DNA from: a virus | DNA length: 56,121 nt | Direction: 5' to 3' (one strand) | IMG/VR virus record: IMGVR_UViG_3300046328_000525 | Location: 1 to 56,121 of that record | Program-made: the position numbers and the translations under genes | The notes under the pieces: model-generated | What the model saw: only the letters and a program-made list of their open reading frames with translations | Told to the model about the DNA's origin: nothing | Databases searched by the model: none | Shown here: in pieces, positions 33,879 through 42,493 of the stretch | Layout: the number at the start of each line of letters is the position of its first letter | How positions within the stretch are numbered: the first letter of the stretch is position 1

Positions 33879-33890
33879 TATAATTAAAAT
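33879..33890 (+). promoter_or_regulatory. Leaderless-type promoter -10 box
   Basis: Perfect TATAAT 33879-33884, 6 nt, ATG 33891. Divergent from the minus-strand leaderless promoter at 33808. Confidence 0.65.
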
Positions 33891-34382
33891 ATGTTATATC
33901 TAGAGCCATTTACTATTATGAATTTCCTTTCTACCGACGAACTTGAATATTTTGATGACGTAATAGCAGAACCAAATAAATACGGGTATGCATGGAAAGA
34001 CGGATCTTTAGTAGCAAAAAATGACCCTACTATAAAAAGCATACAAGAAAGACTTTATGATCTTTTTAAAGTTACAAACGGGTATGTTGATACTGGCTGG
34101 ATGATTCAAAAGGCAGCTGTTGGAGAAGGACTTATTTATCATTATGATGCGTATAGCCCTAAAGGTGCAGACATTCCTTCAACAACTTATGGAGTTGCAA
34201 TATATTTAAATGATAATTTTACTGGCGGGGAATTACATTATAAATTTACAGATGTAAAGATTAGACCAGTTCGTGGAATGCTTGCAGCACACCCTGGAAC
34301 AAAAGAATACACTCATGGCGTTTTAGATGTAACGCTTGGGAATAGATATGCAATAACAGCATTTATTCATAATTTAGATTAG
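33891..34382 (+). CDS. Fe(II)/2OG dioxygenase, prolyl-4-hydroxylase type, 163 aa
   Basis: Small member: H84-Y-D86 (YHYDAYS), H142 (YTHGVLDV), R152 (NRYAITAF), with AIYLNDNFTGGELHY between. Converges on the leftward tail-fibre gene, overlapping its stop by 4 bases. That position suggests it could act on the fibre, whose N-terminus has collagen-like Gly-Pro sequence; this is inference. Confidence 0.88.
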   Translation: MLYLEPFTIMNFLSTDELEYFDDVIAEPNKYGYAWKDGSLVAKNDPTIKSIQERLYDLFKVTNGYVDTGWMIQKAAVGEGLIYHYDAYSPKGADIPSTTYGVAIYLNDNFTGGELHYKFTDVKIRPVRGMLAAHPGTKEYTHGVLDVTLGNRYAITAFIHNLD

Positions 34383-36214
34383 TTTACAGGAAATGAAATA
34401 GATGACAGCCATGCAGATGATGCATTAGGCACAACATTTCCATCATTTCCAACTGATGTGTAATTTATATTTGCAGTTCCATATTGTTGTGTAGGTATAA
34501 CAACTTCTATAGCAGAAGGCCTGAACCCTTCTGGCAATACAAAAGCTCCAGATCCAGCAGTTCCACCGCTTACTCTACCTCTCAAATAAACAACTCCATT
34601 GATCCTTCTATAGGCTACGCTTCCTCCAGAAAAATTATTGTTAAATGATGTTACAGATATCCATCCAGTATCACCAATATAGGCTCCATTATATGTTCCG
34701 CTAGCATTAATATTTCCAGAATCGGTTACTTGAAATATTGTTGCTGAATATGCATTGTTAATTATTTCAAATGAGCCTTGATTATTCATACGAATATATT
34801 TTTTACTATTAGTTGCACCACTAGCAGTATTTTCAAAAGTTATAAGACCAGCATATCCAGATCCACCGTGTCCATTTCCAGTAGAAATTGTAACTGGGTC
34901 TACAGAAGAATTTGCAGATGCAAAGCTAGCCATAGTTATTATTGGAGACAGCATATCTGCTTTAAAATTAAGCTGTCCTTGTATACCGCTTGTAACTCCA
35001 TCTAGATATCCGATCTCAGTGCTTGAAACATTTCCAACCACATCTTGCTTTGTATTTAGTTGGCTTTGTATAGAAGAAGATACGCCATCTAGATAGCCTA
35101 TCTCAGTATCAGTTACTCCAGATACTCGTATCTGTATTCCTAGCTGAGAAAATGTTTTATTTTTCCATAACCCGCTTGAAGACTCATATGCAAGTAGATC
35201 TTTATCAGTTGGTGTTGATCCATATCCAGATCCAATTAATACATCGTGAATCTCATTAAGCTCAAATCCGTTTTGAGGACGAATAAATATCTCGCCATTA
35301 TTCTGGTTGGCTCTAGTCACAATTCCTATAAAAACTAAATGAGCTGGAGCAACTGGCTTATTTGCTAATCCGTATACAAGATTTCCATTTGTACCAAGCC
35401 ATACTGGGTCTCCAGCGTTTGCAGTAGATGTATTTAGGCCAGATAAAATTCCTTCGGTAACTACTGTCCCTTGCCCATTTGTGCTAAGCGTCGAGGATAT
35501 TAGCCCCATTGTTTTAGATGAGGTTTGCTCTGTAGCATTAGAAGCTTTTGAAACAATAATATTAGTACCATCAGCGCTTGATGCATATACAGCCTGCCCT
35601 TTTGTCAGGGATTCTCCAGCCTTTACGCTATGCTGCAAAACAGAAGCATATGTTATTCCAGCATCAAGCAGGTTGTCCACATCTTCTAATTGATTTATGT
35701 CAGTAGGTATAGCTGGTTTGTTTAAAATTTCTGATAACCCACTGGTTGAGTTCCAGTCCGAATTAACCTGTGGAACAGCAGCAGTTGTTTGTGTTGTATC
35801 ATCAGCAAAAGTTAAATTAGTAACTAAAATATTTTCTAGCTGCGCCTGAGCAATTCCGTTAATAAATAGAATACCATTGTCAACAGTGATTGTCGCATCT
35901 GTATCTAATGTTTGGTCCGTTATATTAATTTTTCCAGGACCAATGTATATGTCTTTCCATCTTTTTTCAGTAGTTCCTAGTGTGTGCGTATTATCAGCAT
36001 CTGGAATTATATTGCTTGGGACATTAAGAAAGTCTAATGGATCTCCGTCAGCGCCATCTCCACCTGGGGGTCCAACTAAAGAGTCTAACCAATCTTGTTC
36101 TGTTCCCGAGAATCCGTTGTTTAATGCAACTTGATATGCAGATGCTCCAGGTTCACCTGAAAGTCCTTCCTCAGATCCACCAATACTAGTAATTCTTATT
36201 CTTGGCTGGCTCAT
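34379..36214 (-). CDS. Tail fibre protein with collagen-like start, 611 aa
   Basis: Residues 13-25 (GGSEEGLSGEPGA) and 47-58 (VGPPGGDGADGD) are collagen-like, and the AYQVALNNGFSGTEQDWLDS block is typical of phage fibre N-terminal adaptors. About 190-300 resembles a decoration-type beta domain (VLQHSVKAGESLTKGQAVYA). Two repeats T-E-I-G-Y-L-D-G-V (near 371 and 401) are shared with the fibre at 45080. The C-terminal 130 residues form a beta-rich, Gly/Ser-rich tip. Encoded on the minus strand, opposite to the main fibre cluster. Confidence 0.85.
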   Translation of the reverse strand: MSQPRIRITSIGGSEEGLSGEPGASAYQVALNNGFSGTEQDWLDSLVGPPGGDGADGDPLDFLNVPSNIIPDADNTHTLGTTEKRWKDIYIGPGKINITDQTLDTDATITVDNGILFINGIAQAQLENILVTNLTFADDTTQTTAAVPQVNSDWNSTSGLSEILNKPAIPTDINQLEDVDNLLDAGITYASVLQHSVKAGESLTKGQAVYASSADGTNIIVSKASNATEQTSSKTMGLISSTLSTNGQGTVVTEGILSGLNTSTANAGDPVWLGTNGNLVYGLANKPVAPAHLVFIGIVTRANQNNGEIFIRPQNGFELNEIHDVLIGSGYGSTPTDKDLLAYESSSGLWKNKTFSQLGIQIRVSGVTDTEIGYLDGVSSSIQSQLNTKQDVVGNVSSTEIGYLDGVTSGIQGQLNFKADMLSPIITMASFASANSSVDPVTISTGNGHGGSGYAGLITFENTASGATNSKKYIRMNNQGSFEIINNAYSATIFQVTDSGNINASGTYNGAYIGDTGWISVTSFNNNFSGGSVAYRRINGVVYLRGRVSGGTAGSGAFVLPEGFRPSAIEVVIPTQQYGTANINYTSVGNDGNVVPNASSAWLSSISFPVN

Positions 36215-36480
36215 CCTATGTCCAATATAAATTTAGCAATAGAGACTCCAGAATCTCCTACAACAAAAAGTTTGTCATTTGGAGCGAGTTCAATTGTAAA
36301 AGATTGTCCAGGATAAAGTTTATGACCATATATTGATGTGGAAACATCTTCGTTTCCAAGATATGCATATCCAGAAGATGATACATTTTGAACTGATAAA
36401 ACTGTCAATGGGTCAATTACTCCAGATACAGATAAGTTAACTGGGGTTGAGTTTAAGGGTATAATTTCCTGCCTAATCAT
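36211..36480 (-). CDS. Small beta-rich structural protein, 89 aa
   Basis: ATG 36480 is leaderless (minus-strand TATAAT, 6 nt). The short beta-rich sequence (IPLNSTPVNLSVSGVIDPLT ... IELAPNDKLFVVGDSG) and the 4-base overlap with the fibre gene suggest a fibre-associated or decoration protein. Confidence 0.6.
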   Translation of the reverse strand: MIRQEIIPLNSTPVNLSVSGVIDPLTVLSVQNVSSSGYAYLGNEDVSTSIYGHKLYPGQSFTIELAPNDKLFVVGDSGVSIAKFILDIG

Positions 36481-36486
36481 AAATAC

Positions 36487-36492
36487 ATTATA
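36487..36492 (-). promoter_or_regulatory. Leaderless-type promoter -10 box (minus strand)
   Basis: Complement TATAAT, exactly 6 nt before ATG 36480. Drives the leftward fibre operon. Confidence 0.65.
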
Positions 36493-36505
36493 CCCGTAAT
36501 ATAAC

Positions 36506-36539
36506 ACAAAACCCAATTGGAGGCGGATTCCAATTGGGT
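36506..36539 (-). terminator. Terminator-like 10-bp inverted repeat
   Basis: ACCCAATTGG and CCAATTGGGT (36511-36520, 36530-36539) with a 9-nt loop. On the minus strand the stem is followed by TTTTGTGTT. It separates the 36623 gene from the fibre operon promoter. Confidence 0.65.
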
Positions 36540-36622
36540 CGTGCTGTGCCTGAGCACAAACGGGGAACAAGTATGCTCAACCCGAATCTAAAGTATAAGA
36601 TATTATATTTTTAAAGTCAAGA

Positions 36623-36817
36623 CTATTCTTCAACTACATAAGACGGGTTAGGTCCAAGAATATGCCCTTCTTCATGATAGCTAACCATTTTAGAAACTTC
36701 TTCAGGGGTAGCTATTTTTGATGCAATAAGGGTGAGTATGTCGTAAATTCTTGCCAGCATAATATAATTTACCATAGGAAGATTATCTTCTAGGTTTGAT
36801 TGTTGATCATTCTCCAT
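36623..36817 (-). CDS. Hypothetical protein, 64 aa
   Basis: ATG 36817 lies inside the end of the upstream gene. Helical (MLARIYDILTLIASKIATPE), then YHEEGHILGPNPSY. No known family. Confidence 0.5.
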   Translation of the reverse strand: MENDQQSNLEDNLPMVNYIMLARIYDILTLIASKIATPEEVSKMVSYHEEGHILGPNPSYVVEE

Positions 36818-36914
36818 TAGGCCTACCTAAGTCCTCCCAAAATATTTCTCTTCCAGCGTTATCTGTTTCTGGAATAGGTGTGCTTTCAAATTCAAAGTTA
36901 TTCTTTTTCGACAT
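36807..36914 (-). CDS. Micro-protein, 35 aa
   Basis: ATG 36914 overlaps the end of the upstream gene, and its TGA overlaps the next start region. Polar sequence (NNFEFESTPIPETDNAGREI). Seen only by its open frame and tight overlaps. Confidence 0.4.
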   Translation of the reverse strand: MSKKNNFEFESTPIPETDNAGREIFWEDLGRPNGE

Positions 36915-37122
36915 TATTTGTATCAACTAATTTTTTTAATTGGCTATAAAATTCTAGCCCTAAATATTTTTTGTATTTACATTCTAGGCAGTATAAAAAT
37001 ATGCTATCCGATAGATCCTGATTAACAAAAAGAGAGCCTTGATCCACTGGACAAGCCAAACGTGGTACAAGGCCCTCTTCTGAAAGAGCTATATATTTAG
37101 ATACGTATTGTATCTGCATCAT
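36898..37122 (-). CDS. Zinc-ribbon protein, 74 aa
   Basis: C24-P-V ... C45-x2-C48 (CPVDQGSL; LYCLECKYKK) suggests a zinc-binding domain similar in style to the 2862 protein. Coupled to the lysozyme-like gene, which ends 5 nt before this ORF starts. Unrecognised. Confidence 0.55.
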   Translation of the reverse strand: MMQIQYVSKYIALSEEGLVPRLACPVDQGSLFVNQDLSDSIFLYCLECKYKKYLGLEFYSQLKKLVDTNNVEKE

Positions 37123-37127
37123 TCCTC

Positions 37128-37685
37128 TTATGCTAACTTAGTCGGGAATAGCTTAAGCCATTCCTTAGCCTTTGGGTTTAACCCCTTCCAGCTTGACCAA
37201 TCCTTGCCGCCATTAGTCATATAGTACGTTATCTCTGCGTTTGTTACTGGGTTGAATAACTCAGTTTTAGTTTTCATGTTGAATTTCTCATTAAATAATT
37301 CAAGACGATCTTTTCCAAGACCACCAATCATATTAATTTGAAATACTCCATAGGAACTATCTCCAGTCTTTCTGTTTCCGTTATATGCAAGTGGTCGTCC
37401 ATTAGATTCCCTCTTTGCTATGGCCCAAGCTGTTTTAAGACCTGTACCTTCAAATCCTACTGCCTTTAAAAGGCCTATAAGATCTTTATCTGTGAGTTGC
37501 TGCTTAGCCGTGTACTTTGCAGTACTTAGTCTATGCAACGTCGCTTGCTTTAATTGGTATTCAGTTTTTACTGTTGGTGCAGTTAAAGCTTCTGCGGGCT
37601 GGACTGGGAATAAAAATAATGTTACCATTATGATTGCTACCCAGTTATGCACTACATCGCTTAACTGCTGTTTTATATTCTCCAT
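37128..37685 (-). CDS. Lysozyme-like/transglycosylase lysin with signal-anchor, 185 aa
   Basis: ATG 37685 (MENIKQQL) has AAAGGAGG 8 nt upstream. An N-terminal hydrophobic segment (WVAIIMVTLFLFPVQPAEA) is a signal peptide or signal-arrest-release anchor. The C-terminal catalytic region carries AWAIAKRESNGRPLAYNGN with the probable catalytic Glu, then SSYGVFQINM, the SLT/goose-lysozyme-like core. It should cut peptidoglycan glycan strands from outside the membrane, at lysis or as part of the virion. Confidence 0.82.
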   Translation of the reverse strand: MENIKQQLSDVVHNWVAIIMVTLFLFPVQPAEALTAPTVKTEYQLKQATLHRLSTAKYTAKQQLTDKDLIGLLKAVGFEGTGLKTAWAIAKRESNGRPLAYNGNRKTGDSSYGVFQINMIGGLGKDRLELFNEKFNMKTKTELFNPVTNAEITYYMTNGGKDWSSWKGLNPKAKEWLKLFPTKLA

Positions 37686-37718
37686 TGGCATTTCCTCCTT
37701 TAGAGATAACGAACTATA

Positions 37719-37748
37719 ATAATAGCATTGATGCTTAAGTCGTGTCAA
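37719..37748 (-). promoter_or_regulatory. Promoter of the lysin operon
   Basis: Minus strand: TTGACA (37743-37748), 18-nt spacer, TATTAT (37719-37724). Confidence 0.65.
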
Positions 37749-37771
37749 GCCAGTCAACTAGAAAGAAAACT

Positions 37772-38761
37772 ATGCAAATATCATTTTTTACACCAACAAT
37801 GAACCTAAAAAACTCTAATGGGTATGGTTATGCTGGGTTAAACATAGTAGAGTCACTAAAAGAGCTAGGTCATGAAGTTCCTTACTCTTATCCAAAAGCT
37901 CCAGTACAATTAAATTTTTCACAGCCAGAATATTTTAAAATGCATAGAGATCAATATCAAATTGGATACACTCCATGGGAATCTACAAAAGCTCCAGATA
38001 GATGGAGACCTATGATGGAAAGCTGCGATGAGCTATGGACAACCTCAGACTGGTGTGCAAACATTTTTGAAGATAATGGCTTTAAGAATATTAAAGTGTA
38101 CCCTCATGGAATTTCTTCTGCGTGGATACCTAAGAAAAGAAAAAACACGGGCGTAATAAAGTTTTTGCATATAGGAGAGCCAGCACCAAGAAAAGCTGGA
38201 CAAATGACAGTTGATGCTTTTGTTTCTTTATTTGCAAATAATCCAAACTATTCTTTAACCATAAAGGCTTACAAAAATAATACAACTAGAGTCTATAATA
38301 ATTTTATAGACAGAAATATTATTGGGCTACCTGAAGACATATACAGCAACATTAAAGTGATAACTGAAGAGCTTTCAGAAGAAGAGCTTGTAAAGCTTTA
38401 TCATGATCACGATGTTCTTATATATCCAAGTTATGGAGAAGGGTTTGGCTTTATTCCATTGCAAGCTTTAGCAACAGGAATGCCAACAATTTGTACATCA
38501 GAGTGGGCTCATTACAAAAACTTTATAGGGCCATTGTCATTGAAGTCAGAGTACATTGATTCACCTTGGCCGTTCCCTCATGAAGGACAAGTTTTAGAGC
38601 CAAACTATAAACATTTACTTGAGCTTATGAAAGATGTAGCCAATAACTTTAATGCTTATGCTGGTTATTATTTTGCTCAGTCAACTAAAATTCATGCAGA
38701 ATATAATTGGTTGCAGTTGACCAATAATTCGTTTGATCATATATTTAAAAAGTTTTCATAA
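37772..38761 (+). CDS. GT-B glycosyltransferase (GT4-like), 329 aa
   Basis: ATG 37772 (MQISFFTP) is the start; the open frame extends 10 codons upstream into the promoter. GT-B fold features: GYGYAGLNIVESLKELGHEV near the N-terminus, VIKFLHIGEPAPRKAG at the domain junction, and YPSYGEGFGFIPLQALATGM followed by PTICTSEWAHY, the donor-binding E-x7-E-like region. Cytoplasmic. Likely glycosylates phage fibres, DNA or a host polymer; substrate unknown. CAGTCAACTAGAAA precedes it, as in two other promoter regions. Confidence 0.88.
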   Translation: MQISFFTPTMNLKNSNGYGYAGLNIVESLKELGHEVPYSYPKAPVQLNFSQPEYFKMHRDQYQIGYTPWESTKAPDRWRPMMESCDELWTTSDWCANIFEDNGFKNIKVYPHGISSAWIPKKRKNTGVIKFLHIGEPAPRKAGQMTVDAFVSLFANNPNYSLTIKAYKNNTTRVYNNFIDRNIIGLPEDIYSNIKVITEELSEEELVKLYHDHDVLIYPSYGEGFGFIPLQALATGMPTICTSEWAHYKNFIGPLSLKSEYIDSPWPFPHEGQVLEPNYKHLLELMKDVANNFNAYAGYYFAQSTKIHAEYNWLQLTNNSFDHIFKKFS

Positions 38762-38839
38762 AGACTTCCCTCTATAATTCTTTTTTGATACACTTAGACT
38801 TCATTCAAAAAATAATCAATCCGTAAGGCGGAAGAAAAG

Positions 38840-40783
38840 GTGTCACTAAAAATGTCAAGAACTATTGAAAACCCATATGAGAACTTTATTGCTCTCTCAA
38901 GATATGCAAGATGGATTCCAGAAGAAAACCGTCGTGAAGTATGGGGTGAAACAGTAGATCGTTATTTTGACTTTATGTTAAATCACCTTAAAACAATGGA
39001 TTATGTTCCAGATGCAAAGGTTGTTGAAGAAGTAAAATTAGCAGTTTTTAATCGTAATGTTATGCCATCAATGCGTTCGGTTATGACGGCTGGACCAGCA
39101 TTAGACAGAGACCATGTTGCAGGATATAACTGCTCATTTGTTCCAGTAGATTCACCTCGTTCATTTGATGAGACAATGTATATTCTTATGTGCGGAACAG
39201 GTGTAGGATTTTCTGTTGAATATAAGTATGTTAATAAACTTCCTTCCGTCCCAGACTCTTTTGATAAGTCTACAACAATAATTACAGTTGAAGATTCAAA
39301 GCAGGGGTGGGCAAAGGCGTACCGTGAGTTACTTGCATTACTTTGGTCTGGTCAAGTTCCAGCAATTGATGTAAGCAAGCTTCGTCCAGCAGGCGCACGT
39401 CTTAAGACAATGGGCGGAAGATCATCTGGTCCACAGCCACTAATTAATCTTTTTGATTTTACTATTGCTAAGTTTAAGTCAGCAGCTGGTCGTCAGTTAA
39501 AGCCAATTGAGGCACACGACATTATGTGTAAGATTGGTGAGATTGTTGTAGTTGGAGGAGTTCGTCGCTCTGCAATGATTTCTCTTTCAAATATTAACGA
39601 TATTGAAATGGCTCAAGCTAAAGCAGGAAACTGGTGGGAAAATAATTCTCAACGTGCATTATCAAACAACTCTGTTGCATATTCACGCAAACCAGACATG
39701 GAGCAATTTATTGCAGAATGGAAATCTCTTTATGACTCAAAGTCTGGGGAACGTGGAATCTATAATGTTGCAGCAGCGCAGGCACAAGCAGCAAAGTATG
39801 GTCGTAGAAGCTCTGAAGTCCATTATGGAACAAACCCATGCTCAGAAATTATTCTTCGTCCTTACCAGTTTTGTAATCTTTCAGAAGTCGTACTACGTGA
39901 AGAGGATACAGTTGCGGATGTTTCGAATAAAGTACGTCTTGCAACAATTCTTGGCACATGGCAATCGACACTAACAGATTTCAAGTACCTTCGTAAAATT
40001 TGGAAAGACAATACAGAAGAAGAAAGACTTCTTGGAGTTTCACTTACAGGTCAGTTTGGCCACAAATTCTTTTCTGGCAAGGAAGATCTTGCAAAGCTGG
40101 AAGAAGTTCTTACTGGTCTTCGTGAGTATGCAAGAACAATTAACTTAGAAGAGGCAGGGAAAATTGGGATTCCCGAGTCTGCAGCTATTACATGTGTAAA
40201 GCCTTCTGGAACAGTATCTCAATTGGTCGGGGTTAGCTCAGGAATGCATGCATGGCATTCTGATTATTACATTAGAACAGTTCGTGGAGACAAAAAGGAT
40301 CCAATTACAACATTTTTAACTGAAGTTGGAATTCCAGTCGAAGACGATGTTATGAAGCCAAACGACACATCTGTATTTTCATTTCCAGTAAAAGCTCCCG
40401 AAGGAGCAATTACAAGAAATGATTTAACAGCAATTGATCATTTAAATATTTGGCTAGTTTACCAACGTGCATGGTGTGAGCATAAGCCATCAATTACAGT
40501 TTCTGTTAAAGAAGACGAATGGATGGAAGTTGGAGCTTGGGTGTATAAGCATTTTGATGAGGTTTCTGGAATTTCATTCCTTCCTCATTCAGATCACAGC
40601 TACAAGCAAGCGCCTTATCAAGAGGTTTCAAAAGAAGAGTACGAAGCTCTTGTAGCAAAAATGCCAGCTAGTATTAGATGGGAAGATTTGTCTTTCTATG
40701 AAACAGAAGATGGCACAAGCGGAACTCAAACACTTGCTTGTACTTCAGATGGAAACTGTGAGATAGTAGACATAAGCTCTTGA
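38840..40783 (+). CDS. nrdJ: Class II (B12-dependent) ribonucleoside-triphosphate reductase, 647 aa
   Basis: Monomeric RTPR-type enzyme. N-CSFVPVDSPRSFDETMYILM then CGTGVGFSVE; the radical site N-P-C-S-E (NPCSEIILRPYQFCN) gives the Asn, thiyl Cys and Glu of the mechanism, with the partner Cys in FCN. GVSLTGQFG, CVKPSGTVSQLVGVSSGMH and a C-terminal C-T-S-D-G-N-C redox pair follow. Slightly shorter than the Lactobacillus enzyme. GTG 38840 is taken, with ATG 38852 as alternative. Needs adenosylcobalamin from the host and a thioredoxin, which the phage also encodes. Confidence 0.95.
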   Translation: MSLKMSRTIENPYENFIALSRYARWIPEENRREVWGETVDRYFDFMLNHLKTMDYVPDAKVVEEVKLAVFNRNVMPSMRSVMTAGPALDRDHVAGYNCSFVPVDSPRSFDETMYILMCGTGVGFSVEYKYVNKLPSVPDSFDKSTTIITVEDSKQGWAKAYRELLALLWSGQVPAIDVSKLRPAGARLKTMGGRSSGPQPLINLFDFTIAKFKSAAGRQLKPIEAHDIMCKIGEIVVVGGVRRSAMISLSNINDIEMAQAKAGNWWENNSQRALSNNSVAYSRKPDMEQFIAEWKSLYDSKSGERGIYNVAAAQAQAAKYGRRSSEVHYGTNPCSEIILRPYQFCNLSEVVLREEDTVADVSNKVRLATILGTWQSTLTDFKYLRKIWKDNTEEERLLGVSLTGQFGHKFFSGKEDLAKLEEVLTGLREYARTINLEEAGKIGIPESAAITCVKPSGTVSQLVGVSSGMHAWHSDYYIRTVRGDKKDPITTFLTEVGIPVEDDVMKPNDTSVFSFPVKAPEGAITRNDLTAIDHLNIWLVYQRAWCEHKPSITVSVKEDEWMEVGAWVYKHFDEVSGISFLPHSDHSYKQAPYQEVSKEEYEALVAKMPASIRWEDLSFYETEDGTSGTQTLACTSDGNCEIVDISS

Positions 40784-40851
40784 TGATACAATAGTCTTTG
40801 GGGTAAAACCCAAATTCTCATGGCACTCCGCCATGATAGGAGATGATATAT

Positions 40852-41094
40852 ATGGCCACAAAGAAATTTGATAAGGCTGATTTAAACAAAGATGGGAAAG
40901 TAACAATGCAAGAACAAATTTTATCTGCATTAGGCACATACGGTAGAGCATTTTTATCGGCTGCCATGGCACTTTACATGACTGGAAATACAGATCCAAA
41001 GGATTTGATTGCAGCAGGCGTAGCAGCAGTTGCCCCAGTAATTTTGAAGGCCCTAAATCCAAACGACAAGAGCTTTGGGTTTCAGAACAAGTAG
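40852..41094 (+). CDS. EF-hand plus membrane protein, holin-like, 80 aa
   Basis: ATG 40852 follows ATAGGAGATGA. Residues 9-20 (DLNKDGKVTMQE) are a complete EF-hand calcium loop, followed by membrane-type segments (AFLSAAMALYMTG and DLIAAGVAAVAPVILKAL) and a polar end. Proteins of this kind at the head of actinophage tail/lysis regions are often called holins; calcium-gated activity is a possibility. Confidence 0.7.
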   Translation: MATKKFDKADLNKDGKVTMQEQILSALGTYGRAFLSAAMALYMTGNTDPKDLIAAGVAAVAPVILKALNPNDKSFGFQNK

Positions 41095-41107
41095 TTTATA
41101 GATTAGA

Positions 41108-41141
41108 AATACTCCTGTGCTAAAATTGGTACAGGAGTATT
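41108..41141 (+). terminator. Intrinsic-terminator-like hairpin
   Basis: AATACTCCTGT (41108-41118) pairs perfectly with ACAGGAGTATT (41131-41141) around a 12-nt loop; only a short T-rich stretch follows. It separates the holin-like gene from the fibre cluster. Confidence 0.6.
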
Positions 41142-41163
41142 CCTATTTAGGAGACTATGGCAT

Positions 41164-41514
41164 ATGGCAGCAAAAAAGAATTTTGAAGCAGATCAAAATA
41201 CTACATTCGGTTTCGAAGTGCAGTACATGGATGAAAATGAAATTAATCCTATTGATCTGACAGGTGCATCCGTAAAAATGCAGGTGAGAGATATGGCTGG
41301 CGGATCAAAGCTAGCATTTACATTAACATCTCCATCAGGCGGAATTACAGTAAATGGTCCAGAAGGAACACTTACTGTAAAAGCTACACCGACACAAACA
41401 AGCAAACTCTTTTATCCAAAATCAGCATATGACATTATGGTTATCGATTCTAACGGGAACAAAATAAAACTCCTTGAAGGTTTTATTACACTCAGTAGAT
41501 CGGTGACTATTTAA
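41164..41514 (+). CDS. Baseplate/fibre adaptor protein (BppU-like N-terminal fold), 116 aa
   Basis: FEADQNTTFGFEVQYMDENE, then IDLTGASVKMQVRDMAGG and VKATPTQTSKLFYPKSAYDI is the pattern of short beta-sandwich proteins at the tail tip (BppU N-terminal type). The ATG overlaps nothing upstream, but its stop is coupled to the next fibre gene (TAATG). Confidence 0.65.
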   Translation: MAAKKNFEADQNTTFGFEVQYMDENEINPIDLTGASVKMQVRDMAGGSKLAFTLTSPSGGITVNGPEGTLTVKATPTQTSKLFYPKSAYDIMVIDSNGNKIKLLEGFITLSRSVTI

Positions 41515-41807
41515 TGAATGAAAAAGTAATAGTTAGAGAACAAGTAAATCAAGTTATTGTTTCAGCTCAAGGATCTCAAGGTCCAAGAGGAAATACCATA
41601 CTTAATGGATCTGGAGCACCAGCAAATAATCTTGGATTACAAAATGATTTTTATCTTGATATTACAACATCAAGATTTTATGGTCCAAAGTTATCAGATG
41701 CAACATGGTCGGGAGCAAATTCATTTTTACTTGCGGCCTCTGCTTCTGTTCAAGATCATAGACATACTTATGATGGCGAAATAGATCAAACTTATGATCC
41801 AAATTAA
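41514..41807 (+). CDS. Short tail-fibre protein, 97 aa
   Basis: Contains GSQGPRGNTILNGSGAPANN then LGLQNDFYLDITTSRFYGPK, the collagen-like turn followed by the 'N-G-x-D-F-Y-x-D' fibre block common to phage fibre proteins, and a His-containing end. Likely part of the fibre trimer base. Confidence 0.7.
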   Translation: MNEKVIVREQVNQVIVSAQGSQGPRGNTILNGSGAPANNLGLQNDFYLDITTSRFYGPKLSDATWSGANSFLLAASASVQDHRHTYDGEIDQTYDPN

Positions 41808-41817
41808 AATACTCTGA

Positions 41818-41823
41818 TATAAT
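41818..41823 (+). promoter_or_regulatory. -10 box for the 41856 fibre gene
   Basis: TATAAT followed by a 32-nt leader containing GTGAGG before ATG 41856. Confidence 0.5.
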
Positions 41824-41855
41824 ATAAAATATGCTTTAACGTGTGAGGTTTTACA

Positions 41856-42473
41856 ATGGCAACAAATTTCCCAGAAGATTTAGACAATTTATTAAATCCA
41901 GCATCTACTGATTCAATGACAGGTCATGCTGCACAACATGCAAATGCAAATGATGCAATAGAAGCCCTTCAAACAAAAGTTGGCATTGACAACTCAGAAG
42001 ATCCAAATTCTTTAGATTACAGAATAGCGGCAGTTGAATCAGGTCTTGAAAATGCAACAGGCGATTTTATTCCAGTTTCAGATGTTGGCGTTGCTGGAGG
42101 TGTAGCCTCATTAAATTCTGCGGCCAAAGTTCCAGTAGAACAAATTCCAGCGTTAGGCCTTGAAGGAAACAATGATGTAACTATTTATGGAATAGAGAAT
42201 AAAACAGAAATAGACTCATTTTCTAAATCCTTGTATGGGACAGTTAGATATGTAATGCAGGTTATAAAAGGTTCTGAAATTATATCTACAGCAATAGATA
42301 TAGTTAATGATCAGTCTAATCTTTATGTTCAAGAAGTAGAAGTTTCTTCAAATACAACAAATGAGCTTGCAACACATGTATTGGAAGAAAATGCAGGTAT
42401 AATTAGTTTATCAGTAACACCAATATCAGGATCCGTTTCAGTAAGATATTACAGGACCGCCCTAAAAATATAG
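41856..42473 (+). CDS. Tail-fibre/structural protein, 205 aa
   Basis: Begins FPEDLDNLLNPASTDSMTGH then AAQHANANDAIEALQTKVGI, a motif typical of fibre N-termini in actinophages, followed by DVGVAGGVASLNSAAKVPVE (also echoed in the 45080 fibre) and a beta-rich end. Virion component, likely trimeric. Confidence 0.72.
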   Translation: MATNFPEDLDNLLNPASTDSMTGHAAQHANANDAIEALQTKVGIDNSEDPNSLDYRIAAVESGLENATGDFIPVSDVGVAGGVASLNSAAKVPVEQIPALGLEGNNDVTIYGIENKTEIDSFSKSLYGTVRYVMQVIKGSEIISTAIDIVNDQSNLYVQEVEVSSNTTNELATHVLEENAGIISLSVTPISGSVSVRYYRTALKI

Positions 42474-42493
42474 CAGGACAAGGAGTAAATTAA

